Assembly (NCBI GenBank): GCA_016630955.3
Contig: CM049993.1
Coordinates: 1,736,001-1,800,000 of the forward strand
Direction of reading: 5' to 3'
From: Didymella arachidicola
Taxonomy: Eukaryota; Ascomycota; Dothideomycetes; Pleosporales; Didymellaceae
DNA length: 64,000 nucleotides
Shown here: one piece after another, positions 55,600 through 64,000 of the stretch
Position numbering within the stretch: position 1 is the stretch's first letter
Layout of the letters: every line of letters begins with the position of its first letter
Notes under the pieces: generated by a model
Seen by the model: the letters and a program-made list of their open reading frames with translations, nothing else
What the model was told of the DNA's origin: nothing
Databases searched by the model: none
Translations under genes and position numbers: made by a program

Positions 55600-55720
55600 C
55601 TTGTTTAACGCGTTTATTTAGTATTAGTTAGTAGGTATTAGGATAGTGTTAGTATTATAGTATAGTCTTAGTAGAAGAATTCTACTAGAGTAGGCGTTCT
55701 ATAAGACTAGTACAGATATT
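55600..55720 (-). mobile_element. Relic R7, right end with decayed terminal repeat
   Basis: Starting with TTTAACGCG (as in the first codons of relatives), this piece continues into a RIP-mutated terminal repeat (TAGTCTTAGTAGAAG for TGGTCTTGGCAAAAG) and fades near 55720. Beyond it, 55721-55824 is TA-rich DNA of unknown origin. Confidence 0.7.
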
Positions 55721-55835
55721 ATCTCTAAAAGCTAGAAGAAAGCCTTCTTTATTAATATAGAAAATTTATTAGAATACTAAGGCTTATATATATTAAGAGT
55801 ACTTTAGTTTTAATAGTAAGAAATAATATATATTA

Positions 55836-57700
55836 ACGTACCTCACGGGTAAGTGGGCCACCCTGTCTAGTGGGCCACTTTTGCCAAGACCACACCAAAA
55901 CTCTCTCCCTACACTAATGCCTCAACAACAAGGTCAATCAGACGCGTTAAAAGAAGCTCGGATACAGCTTGCACTTCAAGCTATCAAACAGGATGCGAAT
56001 CTCTCCCTGCGACGCGTTGCAGCTATCTTCAACGTGCCCCGAACTACACTAGCCCAACGACGCGCTGGACAGCCCTCAAGAGTTGATTCTATGCCTAGCC
56101 GACGGTATCTGGATGAGCACGCAGAGGAGGCGATTGTTGATCACGTTCTCTACCTTATACAGCGAGGAGAACCCCCTCGCTTGTCAGATGTGGCTGATAT
56201 GGCCAATTTGCTGCGACAAGAGCGTGGAATGGCCCCTGTTGGCCGAAATTGGCCCAGTACGTTTGTAAAGCGTCAACCAAGGCTAAAAGTAAAGTTTAGT
56301 CGCAAGTATGACTACAAGAGAGCCCTCTGCGAGGATCCTGAGATAATACAGGGCTGGTTCAGCCTAGTAGCTAATGTCAAAGCTAAGTACGGCATTGTGG
56401 ACGAAGACACGTACAACTTTGACGAGACTGGCTTTGCAATGGGTCAGATTACCCCTGGAGCAGTGGTTGCAGACGTAGAGAACCGAGGACGAGCAAAGCA
56501 GATACAGCCAGGCAATAAGGAGTGGGCTACGTTAATCTTAGGCGTAAATGCTGCAGGGTGGGCTATTCCACCCTTTATTATCCTTAAAGCCAAAACCCAC
56601 ACCACCAACTGGTCTAAGGACAAAGATCTGCCCCAGGACTGGGTAATTGGGGTCTCTGAGAACGGCTGGACCAACAACGAGCTTGGTCTTGACTGGTTGA
56701 AGCACTTTAACAGGCATACTAAGGAGCGTACCTATGGGACCCACCGTTTGCTACTTATAGACGGCCATGAGAGCCACCAGGCCGCAGCATTCACCCAATA
56801 CTGCAAAGAGAACAAGATTGTAACTCTTACAATGCCTGCGCACTCATCGCACCTCTTGCAGCCGCTTGATGTGGGTTGTTTTGCCCCTTTGAAGCGGGAG
56901 TACGGGCATCAGGTCAACAAGCTCTCGCGCAACCGGATCAACCACATAGACAAGCAGTCGTTCCTAGTATGCTTAAGAGCAGCATATAACGCGACTATCA
57001 CCCCTAGCAACATCCAGGGAGGGTTCCGAGGCGCTGGATTGGTCCCCTTTGACCCAGAACGGGTCATATCAACCCTCAATGTGAGGCTGCGGACTCCATC
57101 ACCCCAACTACCTACCAACAACGAGCCCTGGCAGTCCCAAACCCCCAAAAACCTGCTTGAATTTCAGTCGCAATCAACTCTAATTCGAGACAAGTATAAG
57201 AGGCAGCAGGGCAGCTCACCTAATTCAGTGTATAGCGCGCTAGAGCACTATGCAAAGGGGGGAGCAAAGGTAGCGCACCAGCTTGCGTTGATGAGAAAGG
57301 AACGTGATGAGCTTCGAGAGGCTCTAGCAGCTGCAACAGAGCGCAAATCACATAAAAGGAAGCGAATTCAAACAGGAGGGAGCATAACAGTTGAAGAGGC
57401 ACAGCGTTCAACTGCTCTAAAGGAGTTTGGCGTGCGTGGTGATGGTAAGAAGCCAAAGAAGAGGATGCGCGCTGAAGGAGGTGAACTATCCCAACGACGG
57501 TGTGGAACGTGCGGAGAGACAGGGCACAACGCGCGAACGTGTAAATAACACTTATCTACTATAGACCTTGCCAGGACGTCTTCCTCAGAACCCCCATACG
57601 CGAGGTGCTGTTACTATACTACAATTTAATGTGAAGTTTGGTGTGGTCTTGGCAAAAGTGGCCCACTAGACAGGGTGGCCCACTTACCCGTGAGGTACGT
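55836..57700 (+). mobile_element. Complete pogo/Fot1-like element E5, intact
   Basis: The element is 1865 bp with inverted repeats of about 66 bp beginning ACGTACCTCACGGGTAAGTG and TA at 55834-55835 and 57701-57702. The word AGTGGGCCAC occurs twice per terminus (55852 and 55869), a 17-bp period. The flanks suggest it inserted into a TA created by mutation inside the terminal repeat of an older copy of its own family (about 55825-55835 plus 57701-58081). Confidence 0.93.
55917..57548 (+). CDS. Pogo/Fot1-family DDE transposase with zinc knuckle, intact
   Basis: The ATG at 55917 gives 543 residues. The order of parts is psq-like helix-turn-helix (about 15-60, NLSLRRVAAIFNVPRTTL), second DNA-binding region, [32 protein letters not shown], a Lys/Arg-rich coiled region and the CCHC knuckle CGTCGETGHNARTC right at the C-terminus. 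All three catalytic aspartates are present and no stop or frameshift is seen. With intact termini this is one of three elements in the window that could encode an active transposase. Confidence 0.93.
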   Translation: MPQQQGQSDALKEARIQLALQAIKQDANLSLRRVAAIFNVPRTTLAQRRAGQPSRVDSMPSRRYLDEHAEEAIVDHVLYLIQRGEPPRLSDVADMANLLRQERGMAPVGRNWPSTFVKRQPRLKVKFSRKYDYKRALCEDPEIIQGWFSLVANVKAKYGIVDEDTYNFDETGFAMGQITPGAVVADVENRGRAKQIQPGNKEWATLILGVNAAGWAIPPFIILKAKTHTTNWSKDKDLPQDWVIGVSENGWTNNELGLDWLKHFNRHTKERTYGTHRLLLIDGHESHQAAAFTQYCKENKIVTLTMPAHSSHLLQPLDVGCFAPLKREYGHQVNKLSRNRINHIDKQSFLVCLRAAYNATITPSNIQGGFRGAGLVPFDPERVISTLNVRLRTPSPQLPTNNEPWQSQTPKNLLEFQSQSTLIRDKYKRQQGSSPNSVYSALEHYAKGGAKVAHQLALMRKERDELREALAAATERKSHKRKRIQTGGSITVEEAQRSTALKEFGVRGDGKKPKKRMRAEGGELSQRRCGTCGETGHNARTCK

Positions 57701-57702
57701 TA

Positions 57703-58081
57703 TAGGTATATAGCCTACCCTATCTAGTAGGCTACTTTTGCTAAGACTACACTAAAATACCCTCCCTATACTAATACCTTAATAATAAGGTTAATTAGAT
57801 ACGTAAAAAGAAGCTTAGATATAGCTTACACTTTAAGCTCTTAAATAAAACGCAAATCTTTCTCTATAACGCGCTGCAGCTATCTATAATATATAATAAA
57901 GCACCCTAAGCTAATAATACACCGGATAGCCTTTAAGAGCTAATTCTATACCTAGCTAATAGTATCTAGATAAGTATAAGAAGAAAGCGGTTATTAATTA
58001 TATTCTTTACCTTATATAGTAAGGAGTACCCTCTTACTTATTAGATGTAGCTAATATAGCTAATATACTATAATAAGAGTA
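57703..58081 (+). mobile_element. RIP-mutated relic of the E5 family, truncated at E3
   Basis: The terminal repeat (GCCTACCCTATCTAGTAGGC) and then codons for the first about 105 residues of an E5-like transposase are recognisable with pervasive CA-to-TA changes. The relic stops abruptly at the TA before E3. Its continuation is not found on the other side of E3. Confidence 0.85.
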
Positions 58082-59925
58082 ACGTGTTTCATAAGCAAGT
58101 CGCCCACCCAAGCGAGTCGCCCACCTAATGCCGCCAACCCGCCTACGCAGCGACTTTGCGCAACACCACAACAATTAACTACAGTTTATAGAGTATATTA
58201 ATGCTATTCAGACGCATCGCTAGCATCTACGTCCTCTATTTCTACCTTGCAGGTACGGGAGTTGTGTCCAATCTTACCGCAACGCCCGCAGCGTCGCCCA
58301 ACGCGCACCCTCTTCGCAGGCGTCTCGCCCTCACTACGACCCTTACCCTCCTTTTCAGCAATTAAGTCAGCTACTTCACTAACTGTAAGGGTCTCCTCTG
58401 CGCGTATATAACGTCGCTTACGGGTCTTGCGCTTTGTAGACGCTTCTACAACGTCTCAAAGGCGGCCCATTTCCTCCTGCATTAACACCATATTATAAGC
58501 TATCTGCTGAGCGCCTTTTGCCAACTGTTTAACCTGCTCATCTAAAGAACTTGCTGGAGACCCTCGATGAATTTGAATCCGCTTTTGGATCAGAGTTGAC
58601 TGCTCCTCTACTTCGTGAGCGTTGCGTGGTGTCTTTGGCTCCCAGGCGACGCCGCTGGGTTTTGGTGGCGTTGGCGTGCGCAGGCGCACATCAAGCTTCG
58701 ATAGCACAACCTCTGGGTTGTGTGGGACTAACCCAGCACCTCTAAAGCCTGCGCGAACGTTCTCTGCTGTAAACGTCTTCTCAAACGTTGCTTTAAAAGC
58801 TGGCAGGAAGGTTTCCTTGTTGATATGGTGGACACGACTGCGTGCCAAGGCCGAAACCTCGTCGCCATACAAGCGCTTCAGCGGCGAGAAGCAGGCAACG
58901 TCAAGTGGCTGCAGCAGGTGCGACGAGTGCGGGGGCATACAGAGAGTGATTATCTTCTTCTCTCTACAGAGATCCTGGAAATCTACTGAGCAGTGGCTCT
59001 CATGGCCGTCAATTATAAGTAGCCGGTAGACCCCAACTGGCTTCGCATGCAAGTCGAAGTGTTTAAGCCAGGCAAGCGCCAAATTGTTGTTAGTCCAGCC
59101 AGTAGGACTAACATCAATAACCTAGTCCCGTGGCAGGTCCTCAGTAAACCAGTTGGAGATAAGAACCTTGCCTGCGAGGATGAGGAACGGTGGGATAACC
59201 TTCCCCGTCGACCCGACGCCTTGTACCAGGGTAACCCACTCGCGATCGCCAGGCTGGAGTTTCTTGCGCTTCCTAGGCTTCTCTAAGCCCGTTACTACTA
59301 GTTGCGACGAGATCTTGCCCATCAGAAAGCCAGACTCGTTAAAGTTGTACATGTCCTCGTCTATAATACCGTACTTTGCCTTTATCGACTGAACAAGTGT
59401 GAACCAGGGCTGGATAACCGCCGGGTCCTCGCAGGCAGCTCGCTGGCGATCGTACGGGCGGGTCCATCGCTTTTGCAGCTCAGGTGTGCGTTTTATGAAG
59501 TTGTCAACCCAGTTCTTGCCAACAGGCTCCGCGTCGCGTGCGCGGAGCAGTCTATCAGCCATATCTTGTACAAGAAGCTTTGATGGGGATATCCCTCGTA
59601 GATCTTGCTCAAGTATACGTTCAACAATCGCCTCCTCTTCTAGCTTTGTTAGGCGCTTTGAGTTCGGCTCGCAGTCGCGTCGAGAGCGTCGTCCGGCGCG
59701 TCGATCGCGTACTGTTGTTCGGGGAACACTGTAGACTGCAGCAGCGCGTCTTAGGCTTTGAAATTGATTTGAGGTATAATCAGAGATAGTAAGCTGTATA
59801 TCGCATTCAGTATGTGCCTGTAGAGGCTGGCGTTGTTGTTGCATTGCGCGATGTTCCTGTGCAGGCGGGTTGGCGGCGTTAGGTGGGCGACTCGCTTGGG
59901 TGGGCGACTCGCTTATGAAACACGT
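58082..59925 (-). mobile_element. Pogo/Fot1-like element E3 with complete TIRs
   Basis: The element is 1844 bp. Inverted repeats begin ACGTGTTTCATAAGC(A/G)AGTC with AAGC(A/G)AGTCGCCCACC twice at a 17-bp period (58093 and 58110). TA lies at 58080-58081 and 59926-59927. Left and right flanks belong to different relics, as described in the findings. Confidence 0.92.
58204..59844 (-). pseudogene. Transposase of E3, two nonsense codons and a lost catalytic Asp
   Basis: The frame of 547 codons starts at 59844. TAG at 59119-59121 replaces the Trp of LPRDW, and TGA at 58453-58455 stands where CGA (Arg) is likely. The first catalytic Asp is Asn (YNFNESGFLMG), again GAC to AAC. IIDGHESH and LLQPLDVACF are intact, as is the knuckle CGRCGKIGHNSRTC near 58250. 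The whole pattern is RIP-like but mild compared with the relics around it. Confidence 0.88.
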
Positions 59926-59927
59926 TA

Positions 59928-60309
59928 GGTAAAATCTTATTACAGCTAGTAGTAACAGGCTTAGAGAAGCCTAGGAAGCGGAAGAAACTCTAACCTAGCA
60001 ATTGTAAGTAGGTTACCCTAATATAAGGCGTTAGGTTAGTAGGGACGGTTATCCTACTATTTCTTATCCTTGCAGGTAAGGGTCTTATCTCTAACTAGTT
60101 TACTAAGGACCTCCTACAGGACTAGGTTATTAATTTTAGTCCTACTAGCTAGACTAATAATAATCTAGCATTTACCTAGCTCTACTATTTTAATACGCAT
60201 ACGAAGCTAGTTAGAGTCTACTAGCTACTTATTATTAACGGCTATAAGAGCTACTACTTAGTAGATTTCTAAGATCTCTACAGAAAGAAGAAGATAATTA
60301 CTCTCTATA
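59928..60309 (+). mobile_element. RIP-mutated relic RB of the E3 family, left piece
   Basis: On the plus strand it reads as the GKISSQLVVTG to EKKIITL part of an E3-like transposase, with many TAG/TAA codons at Trp and Gln positions. It begins in mid-gene directly at the TA after E3. It is interrupted at the codons before MPPHSSH by E2 and resumes at 62158. Confidence 0.88.
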
Positions 60310-62157
60310 ACGTGTTTCCCCACCGAGCCGCCCACCCCCACCGAGTCGCCCGCCCTCACCAAAATCGCGACTATTACACGATTATTACGCTCGACCACAA
60401 CGCTGCATAAATACAGTATCAATCTCAAATTAATCCTTAGAAGCGTCGCTATCGACTGAATCTACTATTTCTGCAGTGCAGGTGCGCGCGTTGTGGCCAG
60501 TCTTGCCACAACGCCCGCAGTGCCTCTCTTTGCGCACCCTCTTCGCTGGCGGTTCTGCTGCCTCCTGGCCGCCACCGTCCTTCTCAGCTATCAAATCCTG
60601 TACGTCACCCACTGTAAGACTCTCCTCTGTCCGAATATACTTTCTCTTGCGACTGCGCTGCTCTGTTAAGGCGTCAATTGACTTCCGAAGCCCTGCCAGT
60701 TCCCTAGCTTGTAATAGTGAATTGTGGCCTATTACAGCCATGCCTTTTGTGAGCGAGTCAACTGCTTGCAGAAGAGGAGAGATAGGAGACTCTCTGTGCC
60801 TTTGTATGCGCTCACGAACTAGCGTAGACTGCGCCTCCATCTCTTTTATTGTGGCTGGCGTTTTGGACTCCCAAGGGGTGTCCTCTGGTAGTGGAGGTGT
60901 TGGTGTACGAAGCACCACATCAAGCTTTGATAACACCCGCTCTGGGTCGTGAGGTACTAAACCAGCGCCTCTAAAGCTTGCTAGGATATTTTCCTTTGTA
61001 ATTGCCTTGTTAAAAGCAATGTGAAAGGCTGGTAGAAAGGTCTCTTTCTTAACTTGAGTGACAGAGTACCTTGCCCAGCTGTCGATCTCAGCGTAGTACG
61101 CCCGCTTCAAGGGGGCAAAACAGCCCACGTCAAGCGGCTGTAATAGGTGCGACGAGTGTGGGGGCATACACAGGGTGATAATCTTGTGTTCTGCGCAATA
61201 TTGGTGAAATGCAGCAGAGCTGTGGCTCTCATGGCCGTCCACAATTAGTAGACGGTACACACCCACAGTACGCTCCTTTGTATGCGCGTCAAAGTGCTTC
61301 AGCCACTTTAGACCAAGCTCATTTGTTGTCCAGCCGTTAGAGCTAGTCTCAATTACCCAGTCGCGAGGCAGGCCTGGGTACCAGCTTGATATAAGGACCT
61401 TACCACCAAAGATAATGAAGGGTGGGATAGCCCAGCCAGCAGCGCAGATGCCCTGGATGATTGTGACCCAGTCACGGTTGCCTGGCTGTATCTTCTTTGG
61501 ATTGGTTCGCTTCTCAGAGCCTGTAAAGACCATCTGAGCGTTAATTATGCCCATCATGAACCCAGACTCATCAAAGTTATGTGTGTCTTCAGCAAGGATG
61601 CCGTACTTCTCCTTTGTTGTCCTTACTAGCTCGAACCAGGGCGTTATAACGCGTGGGTCTTCGTTTAGGGCTCGCTGACGATCGTATGGACGGCTGCGTC
61701 GAAGCTTGACTTCCTTGGTACGCGTTCTGAACCTGTCTACCCAGTGCTTGCCAACAGGTCCTTCACCGCGCGCAGCAAGGAGATCATTCGCCATTTCTTC
61801 CACCATAGCCCTTGTAGCGCCTATTCCTCGTGCGTCTAGGTCAAGTATACGCGCGACTATTACATCCTCCTCTAGCTTTTTTAGCTTCTTCGAGTTAGGC
61901 TCAGTATCGCGTCGTGAAGGCTTTCCAGCGCGTCGGTCTCTTAGCGTTGTTCGGGGGACAGCAAAGGCCCTAGACGCGTGCCTAGTACTGTCGGGTTCAG
62001 CGGCTTTTGTAGCCTGGATAGCAAGGTATAGTGTACCTTCGTTATAGGTCGATTGCGCGTCGCGTTGTGGCGGCATAGTAATAGTTGTTGTAATAGTCGC
62101 GATTTTGGTGAGGGCGGGCGACTCGGTGGGGGTGGGCGGCTCGGTGGGGAAACACGT
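60310..62157 (-). mobile_element. Complete pogo/Fot1-like element E2, intact, nested in relic RB
   Basis: The element is 1848 bp with inverted repeats of about 68 bp that are perfect by eye and begin ACGTGTTTCCCCACCGAGCC. CACCGAG occurs twice per terminus (60321 and 60339), an 18-bp period. TA lies at 60308-60309 and 62158-62159. Joining the flanks at one TA restores the E3-family sequence around ITLC-MPPH exactly, apart from RIP changes. A second copy of this element ends at 387. Confidence 0.95.
60430..62076 (-). CDS. Pogo/Fot1-family DDE transposase with zinc knuckle, intact
   Basis: I chose the ATG at 62074-62076 (start MPPQRDAQSTYN), giving 548 residues; the same frame is open further upstream through the terminal repeat into the relic, which is accidental. 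Visible parts are the psq-like helix-turn-helix (HASRAFAVPRTTLRDRRAG), the second DNA-binding region, [32 protein letters not shown], a basic coiled region (RSRKRKYIRTEE) and the CGRCGKTGHNARTC knuckle with an acidic tail. No damage is seen. The matching second copy at the left window edge supports recent activity. Confidence 0.94.
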   Translation of the reverse strand: MPPQRDAQSTYNEGTLYLAIQATKAAEPDSTRHASRAFAVPRTTLRDRRAGKPSRRDTEPNSKKLKKLEEDVIVARILDLDARGIGATRAMVEEMANDLLAARGEGPVGKHWVDRFRTRTKEVKLRRSRPYDRQRALNEDPRVITPWFELVRTTKEKYGILAEDTHNFDESGFMMGIINAQMVFTGSEKRTNPKKIQPGNRDWVTIIQGICAAGWAIPPFIIFGGKVLISSWYPGLPRDWVIETSSNGWTTNELGLKWLKHFDAHTKERTVGVYRLLIVDGHESHSSAAFHQYCAEHKIITLCMPPHSSHLLQPLDVGCFAPLKRAYYAEIDSWARYSVTQVKKETFLPAFHIAFNKAITKENILASFRGAGLVPHDPERVLSKLDVVLRTPTPPLPEDTPWESKTPATIKEMEAQSTLVRERIQRHRESPISPLLQAVDSLTKGMAVIGHNSLLQARELAGLRKSIDALTEQRSRKRKYIRTEESLTVGDVQDLIAEKDGGGQEAAEPPAKRVRKERHCGRCGKTGHNARTCTAEIVDSVDSDASKD

Positions 62158-62159
62158 TA

Positions 62160-62606
62160 TACCCCTACACTTATTGCACCTAATGCAGCTACTTAATGTT
62201 GCCTGCTTCTTGCTGCTAAAGCGCCTATATAGCGATAAGGTTTCGGCCTTAGCATTTAGTCGCATCTACTATATTAATAAGGAAACCTTCCTACTAGCTT
62301 TTAAAGCAGCGTTTAATAAGGCGTTTACTATAGAGAACATTCGCGTAGGCTTTAGAGGTGCTAGGCTAGTCCTATATAACCTAGACGTAGTGTTATTAGA
62401 GCTTAATGTGCGCCTACGCACGCTAACGCTACTAAAACCTAGCAACGTCGCCTAGGAGCCAAAGACACTACGTAACACTTACAAAGTAGAGGAGCAGTTA
62501 ACTCTAATTCGAAAGCAGATTTAAATCTTTTAAAGGTCTCTAGCAAGTTTATTAAATAAGTAGGTTAAGTAGCTAGCAAAGGGCGCTTAGTAGATAGCTT
62601 ATAATA
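62160..62606 (+). mobile_element. Relic RB of the E3 family, right piece
   Basis: It continues the relic through LLQPLDVACF-, HHINKETFLPAF- and RLRTPTPPKP-like codons, with many RIP-type changes (for example PSNVA-stop-EPKT), to the QQIAYN region. It is cut there by E9 at TA 62607-62608. Confidence 0.88.
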
Positions 62607-62731
62607 TAACGTGAGCGGCAAGCGAAATGCGCAGGTAAGCGAAATGCGCACTTCTACACCCAATTAACCTTTGTACTTGAATATCTCAACACCCTACGAA
62701 GCAATAAAGACGTACAATAGCTAGAATTAAT

Positions 62732-64000
62732 CCTCTACTTCTGCTGCATCTTTCTTGCACGTGCGCTTATTGTGTCCTGCCTCGCCACACGTCTTGCAGT
62801 GGCGGATACCCTTGCTGCTACCACCTGCCTGCATCCTCTCTGCCTCTGCCTCTGCCTCAGCGTCTCTCTGCCTCTGCCTCTGCCTCAGCGTCTCTCTGCC
62901 TCTGCCTCTGCCTCAGCGTCTCTCTGCCTCTGCCTCTGCCTCAGCGTCTCTCTGCCTCTGCCTCTGCCTCAGCGTCTCTCTGCCTCTGCCTCTGCCTCAG
63001 CGTCTCTCTGCCTCTGCCTCTGCCTCAGCGTCTCTCTGCCTCTGCCTCTGCCTCAGCGTCTCTCTGCCTCTGCCTCTGCCTCAGCGTCTCTCTGCCTCTG
63101 CCTCTGCCTCAGCGTCTCTCTGCCTCTGCCTCTGCCTCAGCGTCTCTCTGCCTTACTATTTCCTCTACCTCAGCCTGTGATAGAGTCCCACCTGCTTGGA
63201 TCCGCTTTCTCTTACGCTTCTTACGCTTAGAAGCAGCGTTGTTGGCTGCTTCAAGCTTGGCTACTCTAGCTTCAAGTAACGTGTGTGAATAGTCCTTTAA
63301 AGTTGACCCCTTTTTGACCTACAGAATCATCTCAATGATAGAATCAGGTGAGGAACTCTTATGGTTCCTTATCCTCTTGATAATCAGCGTCGTTTGGCTG
63401 TCTATCTCTATAGCGTTGCTTGGTGTTTTTGGTTGCCAGGCAGTAGGCCCTGGTGCTGGTGGAGTTAGTGTACGAGGCTTGACTTCAAGCTTTAATAGCA
63501 CCACTTCTGGGTTAAGTGGAACCAAGCCAGTTGCTCTGAAACTAGACAAGATATTGCTCTTTGAGATGGCCCTGTCGTACACCTCTAGAAACGTTGCTAG
63601 AAAGGCTTTTTTATCAACATGGTTGATGTGGCTGTCTGCCAAGCCCCTGATTTCCTTCTTGTACGCCTGCTTCAGGGGGGCAAAACACCCAACGTCAAGC
63701 GGCTGCAGGATATGGGAGGCGTGTGGAGGCATACAGAGAGCAATAATCTTGCTTTCCTCACAGAGGTTTTGGAACTCAAGCGACTTGTGGCTCTCATGGC
63801 CGTTAATAATGAGCAGCTGGTGACTGCCTACTGTACGAGCCTCTGTATGCTGGATAAAGTGCTTCAGCCAGGCAAGACCAAGCTCGTTAGTGGTCCAGCC
63901 GTTCTTGCTGACGCCAATCCTCCAATCTGGTGGGTTGTTGTGATACCAGGCCTTGTCGTGGTGCTTTGCTTTGAGGATGAAGAAGGGTAGGATAGACCAC
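62732..64000 (-). pseudogene. Transposase of E9: nonsense codon and frame-breaking minisatellite
   Basis: From 64000 the frame is open through FFILKAKHH, NGWTTNELGLAWLKHF, LIINGHESH and [13 protein letters not shown]. The catalytic Asp of DGHESH is Asn here. TAG at 63316-63318 replaces a Gln (EMIL-Q-VKKG). The frame continues to the basic region RKKRKRKRIQAGG at about 63200 and then meets the 28-bp repeat, which rotates the frame and introduces TGA. The CCHC knuckle CKTCGEAGHNKRTC lies beyond it (about 62755-62800) and ends near 62732. The N-terminal half is outside the window. Confidence 0.85.
62838..63153 (-). repeat. 28-bp minisatellite, about 11 perfect units, inside a transposase gene
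   Basis: The unit, built of CAGCGTCTCTC and three TGCCTC-type hexamers, recurs exactly every 28 bases; CAGCG starts at 62858, 62886 and so on to 63138. On the minus strand a unit reads as an RQRDAEAEAE-like sequence. Because 28 is not a multiple of three, each minus-strand frame meets CGC-TGA every third unit. The plus strand has no stop in at least two frames, giving spurious SASASLCLCL-type frames. Confidence 0.95.

Larger units (their letters stand above)
62609..64000 (-). mobile_element. Pogo/Fot1-like element E9, left part, runs off the window
   Basis: The terminal repeat begins ACGTGAGCGGCAAGCGAAAT and contains AAGCGAAATGCGCA twice at a 17-bp period (62620 and 62637). The adjacent TA at 62607-62608 lies in relic RB. 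The transposase is on the minus strand and continues past 64000. A 28-bp minisatellite occupies the C-terminal coding region. Confidence 0.85.

Noticed and set aside
62755..63230. Plus-strand frames of Ser/Ala/Leu/Cys/Pro repeats
   Set aside because: They are translations of the 28-bp minisatellite in different frames, not genes.

Overview
The window looks like nuclear DNA of a filamentous ascomycete (Pezizomycotina, possibly Dothideomycetes; the class is an inference). The evidence is short spliceosomal introns (47-59 nt, usually with a CTGAC- or CTAAT-like branch site), fungus-specific protein families (HET domain, But2 domain, GH17 with GPI signal, AA16-like LPMO, Dal5-like MFS, Tad1-like LINE), many Fot1/pogo DDE transposons, and repeat copies full of C-to-T/G-to-A changes as produced by repeat-induced point mutation (RIP).

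Layout. 1-5960 is a transposon island: the end of a zinc-knuckle pogo element (1-387), an RIP-decayed relic (390-3504) with a 5'-truncated LINE inserted in its terminal repeat (14-bp target duplication), a 35-bp LINE micro-insertion, and an intact pogo element (4104-5958). 5961-8675 is nearly empty. 8676-34000 is the gene-bearing part: DUF1993 protein, GPI-anchored GH17 glucanase, a 95-residue membrane protein, a membrane-protein pseudogene, an MFS transporter pseudogene, an NAD-dependent epimerase-like protein, two hypothetical proteins, a radical SAM protein with a mitochondrial-type leader, a secreted But2-domain protein, a secreted LPMO and a quinone-oxidoreductase-like MDR enzyme. 34961-36735 is a second type of pogo element with one nonsense codon. 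37000-39700 holds old repeats. 39701-43948 encodes the mitochondrial RNA polymerase. A HET-domain pseudogene (44495-46399) and a 2-oxoadipate dioxygenase/decarboxylase (48171-49529) follow.

50129 to the window end is a dense nested array of at least eight pogo elements or relics. Several insertion histories can be read directly: closing the gap at the duplicated TA restores the reading of the interrupted relic. One relic carries two later insertions, another carries one, and one element has flanks from two unrelated relics.

The strongest general observation is that nine ACGT-ended element families here share one design. Each terminal inverted repeat contains a family-specific word present twice at a 16-18 bp period, and the transposases end, where that end can be read, in a CCHC zinc knuckle. 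The tenth element, of another type, also has a 17-bp word duplicated, but in one terminus only. A second theme is that three host-type genes in or beside the islands (membrane protein, MFS transporter, HET protein) are each stopped by RIP-type nonsense codons, most of them at positions where the family has tryptophan, while the housekeeping genes between them are intact. No tRNA, rRNA or CRISPR was seen.
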